Source: Undaria pinnatifida
Lineage: Eukaryota; Sar; Phaeophyceae; Laminariales; Alariaceae
DNA length: 64,000 bases
Reading direction: 5' to 3'
Assembly: GCA_012845835.1 (NCBI GenBank)
Contig: JABAKD010000030.1
Coordinates: forward strand, 13,611,076 to 13,675,075
Shown piece by piece: positions 60,015 through 64,000 of this stretch (positions within the stretch are counted from its first letter, which is position 1; each line of letters opens with the position of its first letter). The notes beneath the pieces were generated by a model that saw nothing but the letters and a program-made list of their open reading frames with translations, did not search any database and was not told the origin of the DNA. The translations under genes were made by a program, and so were the position numbers.

Positions 60015-60469
60015 CACGAAAGTGTCGAACAAAACATGAGCACCACAATCAGTATTGCCGGGATCTCCGCAAGAGGCAAGCGCTGAGTGTCAGTCGGGGG
60101 GAGCAGCGACTGGTTGGTTGCGCTGTGTGAGCTCAGCTCCGGAGAGCGTGCTAAAAAATGAAACTATGGCGCTTCGAGGCCAAGTTTGTTAATTGATTAT
60201 CATCGGTCTTGCGAGCACCGCCATAACAAGCCCAGGCTAAGGTTTACAGGGAAACAATTGAAATTCGGGGGTCGGTCGTGTTACCGAAGTCAAGGGTAAA
60301 ACGCATACCGTTTCTTCCAATAAAAAGTCGAGCCTGAGCCAGCAATAATCGTGTTTCTGGCTACTGTAGGCGCCCTCTGTTATTGCTGTCGGCGCTAATG
60401 GTATACCGCTAAAAATCCCAACCGATCCGCCCAATACATTACACTACGCCCCACGGCAAAAAAAGAAGT

Positions 60470-60715
60470 GCAAGGGTGTGCTTCCTAGAGTTTATACTTC
60501 CGGGTATCTGGGTAGCGTTTATACTTCCGGGTATCCGGGTACCGTACCTGGTTGTTTAGGTCACATCAGATACTCGTGTATCCGGGTACCCCCCAGAGTA
60601 TCCGCTCCGGGTACCCTCCGGTACTCCCAAGAGTATCAGGGGGGTACCCCCGGTACTCCCCAGAGTATCAGGGGGGTACCCCCAGCACTTCCCAGAGTAT
60701 CCGGGTACCCCCAGG
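60470..60715. repeat. GGGTACC-rich tandem repeats
   Basis: Two kinds of unit: TATACTTCCGGGTATC(T/C)GGGTA twice at 60490-60545, then a unit of about 40 bp (GGGGGTACCCCCGGTACTCC followed by CAGAGTATCA) three times at 60590-60712. The many palindromic GGTACC sites give strong hairpin potential. Confidence 0.8.
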
Positions 60716-62815
60716 CTTTAGACTTCGAAGTCCCCTACTTGACAGTCCTTGATATTCTTGATAAGGCTGCTGAAATACACCAGGTGTGTCGTTCCACCTT
60801 GGTGTTGCCATTACGCAAATAACGTGAACCAGGTAAATCGGTCAACAGCAGACGATCAACAGCAAAAGGAAAGGCGTTCTCTTTGTGCCAGGGCCGAAGC
60901 TAAAATCGCCCCTCATTGGGTACTCGTACGGCCGCAGTCCGATAGTATACTCATTTAAAGTAGCCGAAAAAAAGGGGTAGGGGGTTTCCCCAGACCATAC
61001 ATGGTACATGATAATTCGACAATCGTGTGGTGTCTCTGTCCAATATTTCAATATCCAGACACGGCCAGATACTTCCAGCTGTTTCCAGATACTGCTTTGT
61101 TCAGATAGTTCCAGCTATATCCAGCTATATCCAGCTACTAGATCACTTTATTTTTAGGGAGCTTGAAGTTCAACTTGCAGCGCCTAAGCTCACACCTATT
61201 AATAGTAGTATATTTACCGATCCTAAAAACAGAGTTTGTGCTGTCGATCAGTTAGCCGTGTGGACTCAGTTCTCCAAAATTCGAAGGGGAGTGTGTGGCG
61301 TACCCAGGCAAGAAAACGCCCCCAGAAAAACATTGTATACCCCTAAAAGACGTCAAAATTAGTTATGGGGAGGGAGTGGAGGGGGGGGGGGGGGGGGGGT
61401 TTCGGCGAACACCCCACATTTTCGGAGAAGCGACCAACAGCCAAGCCAAAAGGGGTTGCAAATGAAACCATAGACACGAAAATCGACAACAAAACCCCGC
61501 CACAATATTCCGCAGTCTATGGCATGCCGCAAACTGACGTTCGTACCGAGAGCGAACGATGGGTCAATTACAAGCCGTTTCCGCGATCTAATTGGCTTTC
61601 CGCCCCGAAATATTGCCAGGGTGTTCAGTCAGACGGTATATTCCCAGGGTGTAGTACTTAGTTTACCATGGGTACCTACACCTGGGTATAGAAATCCGAG
61701 TATGATCAATTGTCAAGTAGTCCTTGAGGGGGAACAGGATAGCCCATGTTGGGAAGCGCTCTCCTCATGGTTCAAGGTGCCCCATTTATCTCTCCTTTGG
61801 CTCGCTGTTTAGAACCAACAAGGCAGACAGCATCAAGACTCCGTGGAACAGCAACATACAACAGTGACTCGAGGGGGGACGTGTCCTGCTTGGACCATCA
61901 CCGTCACCTACGTTATCTCCTGGCCATGACGTGACCCACCATATAGGCCATCATACGGCGATTTGCACAGTTTCACACCAACTATGACATGGTGCCACAT
62001 CAACCTAAAGACCATCCGTCTACGTAAGGCATTATCACACATATCAACCAGGTTTGTACCGGGGTGCTCAACAGGATATGCTCTGCCAAGCACACCCTTG
62101 CAATCTTCGGAGTGAACAACTAGTCAATATCTAGCAACTCTAGCTGCCATGCAACTAACTTCTCGTCTGAAGTTTGACGTGTCCTCTAACTGTACAATCG
62201 GACTAAATCATACACAAAAGACTTGCGCTAAAAAAAAAAAGAGGACAACCGCACCCCCTCCCCCCCCTCTGTTTCGCGAAACAAACGACACAACGAACCA
62301 ACACCACTACCCCCAAAGCCCCAACATCTAGCGACTACAGCACAGAAACAACAAGAAACAATCCCCACAACTGCCAAACTATTAGTGTGGTGCGTAAAAG
62401 CACACGCATGCACGACGCACTAACAGTCCTACCCATGATCTCTGCGGCGAATAATTTGTCCCCTCCAACAAAAAAAATGGTCCCCTGTCCCCCCCCCCGC
62501 CCCACCATCCCCACCCCCCGCCTTTTCCCGAAGTTGTCAGAAAAATGGCGATCGACACGCCTGCCAAGGATGACAAAAACGACAGCGTTCAGAAAAAAAA
62601 AAAAACGACACCTACTACCGCCACGTACACATCTCCACCAGAGACAGTTATTAATATTAAACATCCATCGCAGCTATTAACATACGATAGCGCGTCGATT
62701 TATGGTCGCGGCGGGATGAACTGCTCTGCTCGACCGTCGGCGTATGCGACGCACAGAAGAGCACCAACGCACACGTGCTGCGTGCGCGCGCTCTATTCTG
62801 CCCTCTAGCTTCTAT
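60716..62815. other. Gene-free stretch
   Basis: Short frames only and no recognised domain. It holds a small CCAGCTATAT/CCAGATACT tandem (61065-61140). Near 62075-62095 the words ATATGCTCTGCCAAGCACAC and CCTTG almost match 363-388 at the other end of the window, so a small dispersed repeat may be shared. Confidence 0.4.
61381..61399. repeat. 19 bp poly-G run
   Basis: An uninterrupted run of 19 guanines. Homopolymers of this length are often miscounted in assemblies. Confidence 0.9.
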
Positions 62816-62849
62816 AAATAGTTGAGCTCGTCCTCTAATTCAGCGAGGC

Positions 62850-63030
62850 TACGGCAGCAGCAGCGGCAGCGGCAACAGCAGCCGCAGCAGCCGCAGCAGC
62901 AGCAGCGGCGTTCAGCACGAAAGGTCGCGTGCGACTAACGGCCCTCCGCCGTGGTGGAGTCCAGAAACTCCCCCCCTTACACCTCGGAGTAGCAGCAGCA
63001 CCAGTAGCAGCAGCAGCAGCGTCCAGCGCA
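62850..63030. repeat. CAG/GCAGCGG-rich trinucleotide tracts
   Basis: Interrupted CAG runs at 62850-62912 and 62988-63022. Between them lies a pair of similar segments (CGAAAGGTCGCGTGCGACTA and CAACAGATCGCGAGCGCCTG), so the region is a diverged duplication. A frame through it is alanine-rich, with no other support for coding. Confidence 0.75.
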
Positions 63031-63102
63031 ACAGATCGCGAGCGCCTGCCGATCCCTCACCACCGTTGAGCCCTGCGGTAACCCCGCCCCCCTCCCGCCT
63101 CC

Positions 63103-63376
63103 CTGTCTCTGGAGTGGCCACACCAGAAACCAAAGTAACTCATTGGCGCTGTCATCCATAAGCAAGAAAGTAGGCACAAGGTGCCGAAGTCCGTCTTACG
63201 ACCGGTTCTTGAAAGGATGCAGTTCACCCTTCATGCGACTCGCCTAAAACCTCACGGCACTTGGCGCTTTTGGTGCAAGCAATGTCTGCCTGGTTGGTGA
63301 AAACCCAACGTGCTCCGTCCCGGCATAGTAGGGATGCGAGGGTCTTATGGCCATACGACTACGGCCATGCACAAAC
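63103..63376 (-). repeat. Dispersed repeat, inverted partner of 52094-52363
   Basis: Same element as 52094-52363 in the opposite orientation. Both copies are flanked by low-complexity pyrimidine or purine tracts, but no target-site duplication was recognised. Confidence 0.75.
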
Positions 63377-63715
63377 TGAGTACCCCCTTCTCCCCCCTCC
63401 CTCCACCCCTATTCACCCTCTCCCACCTCGTAAGCCTCCAGTGAAACCAGCGCCACGGATAAATTAATTTCCCCGGTTCCACCATTCCCCGTGCTCCGAA
63501 AACAGTAAATAACCACGAAAGCCCGCCACCCCTCCGCCCCCCCCCCTCCCCCCACCGCTGCCGCCTCCACCACAACCGTCGTACAGCCCTGCAGTGCCCG
63601 CCCCCCCCCCCCCTCTTCCTCTCGCAGCAACAGCCTCCCCCCCCCCCCCCTCCCCGCCGCCAAAACGCCTTCCTACAGAGCTCCATTACGTAGCAGTGTT
63701 TTTCATCTTCTATCT

Positions 63716-64000
63716 CTAGACAAGCTCCACCATCGAGGACAAATCTTCCCCGTGCCCTTGCGGAGTGTGCCCGTGGGAAAGCCCGTGCCCATTCGCAAGC
63801 CCCTCTCCGTCCTCATGCCCCTCTCCACCCCCCTGTGAGTGCGCGTGCGCATGAGAATGCCCACCATGCGAACTATTATGGGCACAGGGCTTGTGAGCGT
63901 GGGCGTGCCCACCATTAGCCAACGGCTCCCCGCCGCTTTCCCCAGCGCTTGCAGTGCCGTGCCCGCGCCCATGCCCGTGTCTTCGCTCCCCTCCCTCCGA
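63716..64000 (-). CDS. His/Gly-rich C-terminal segment, possible metal-binding protein, partial
   Basis: A minus-strand frame enters from beyond 64000 and ends at TAG 63716. It is rich in histidine: HGHGRGHG, GGHAHAHKPCAHNS, GGHSHAHAHSQ, GHGLSHGHTPQGHGED, then ends SSMVELV. Such HxH-rich stretches are typical of the cytosolic loops of zinc transporters (CDF/ZnT and ZIP families) and some metal chaperones, but no membrane segment is inside the window, so the family cannot be decided. It may also be a low-complexity frame without coding function, since the other minus frame is open too. The neighbouring poly-C tracts at 63535-63660 are not coding. Confidence 0.4.
   Translation of the reverse strand, partial: SEGGERRHGHGRGHGTASAGESGGEPLANGGHAHAHKPCAHNSSHGGHSHAHAHSQGGGEGHEDGEGLANGHGLSHGHTPQGHGEDLSSMVELV

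Noticed and set aside
59643-60048. RPDPT repeat protein on the minus strand
   Set aside because: Artefact of the GGGTC microsatellite.

Overview
This window is nuclear DNA from an intron-rich eukaryote. Five genes can be rebuilt from exons joined by GT-AG introns of about 190 to 3,400 bp, mostly with GTGAGx donors, and their reading phases agree across almost every junction. Long CAG/CTG tracts, purine-rich tracts, TTAGGG-like islands and many small dispersed repeats fill the remainder. The gene set (TFIIH p62, SETD3/LSMT-type methyltransferase, SLC38-type amino acid transporter, TLC/NTT nucleotide transporter, UPF0390-like protein) and the texture fit a stramenopile, most plausibly a brown alga of the Ectocarpus type. 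That placement is inference; no rRNA or organelle marker is present.

Layout. 396-7863 (minus): a complete five-exon SLC38/AAAP amino acid transporter, with a frameshifted LINE reverse-transcriptase remnant in its 3.4 kb first intron. 7864-21033: no supported gene. This stretch holds a 722 bp LTR element with identical 269 bp terminal repeats (a TRIM-like miniature retrotransposon, 8811-9532), diverged tandem repeats, a satellite of about 220 bp units (14240-15500) and CTG tracts. 21034-24396 (plus): a small basic UPF0390-like protein gene with an unresolved 3' end. 27420-35860 (plus): a complete nine-exon TLC/NTT-family nucleotide transporter. 35861-40045: repeats, including a TIR-like element family and an array that runs into the next gene. 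40046-45429 (minus): a six-exon SET-domain methyltransferase whose C-terminal codons lie in the first unit of that array. 45806-58416 (plus): the TFIIH p62 subunit in ten exons, head-to-head with the SET gene across 376 bp. 58417-63715: repeats, including a hAT-like TIR element enclosing a GGGTC array. 63716-64000 (minus): the end of a histidine/glycine-rich reading frame cut by the window edge.

The genes do not form a pathway; they are ordinary eukaryotic housekeeping and transport genes. The unusual material is in the repeats: the young TRIM-like element, the gene tail shared with a tandem array, the microsatellite inside a hAT-like element, and repeat pairs shared between introns of one gene. 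No CRISPR array, operon, tRNA or rRNA was recognised, and I see no convincing new multi-gene system.
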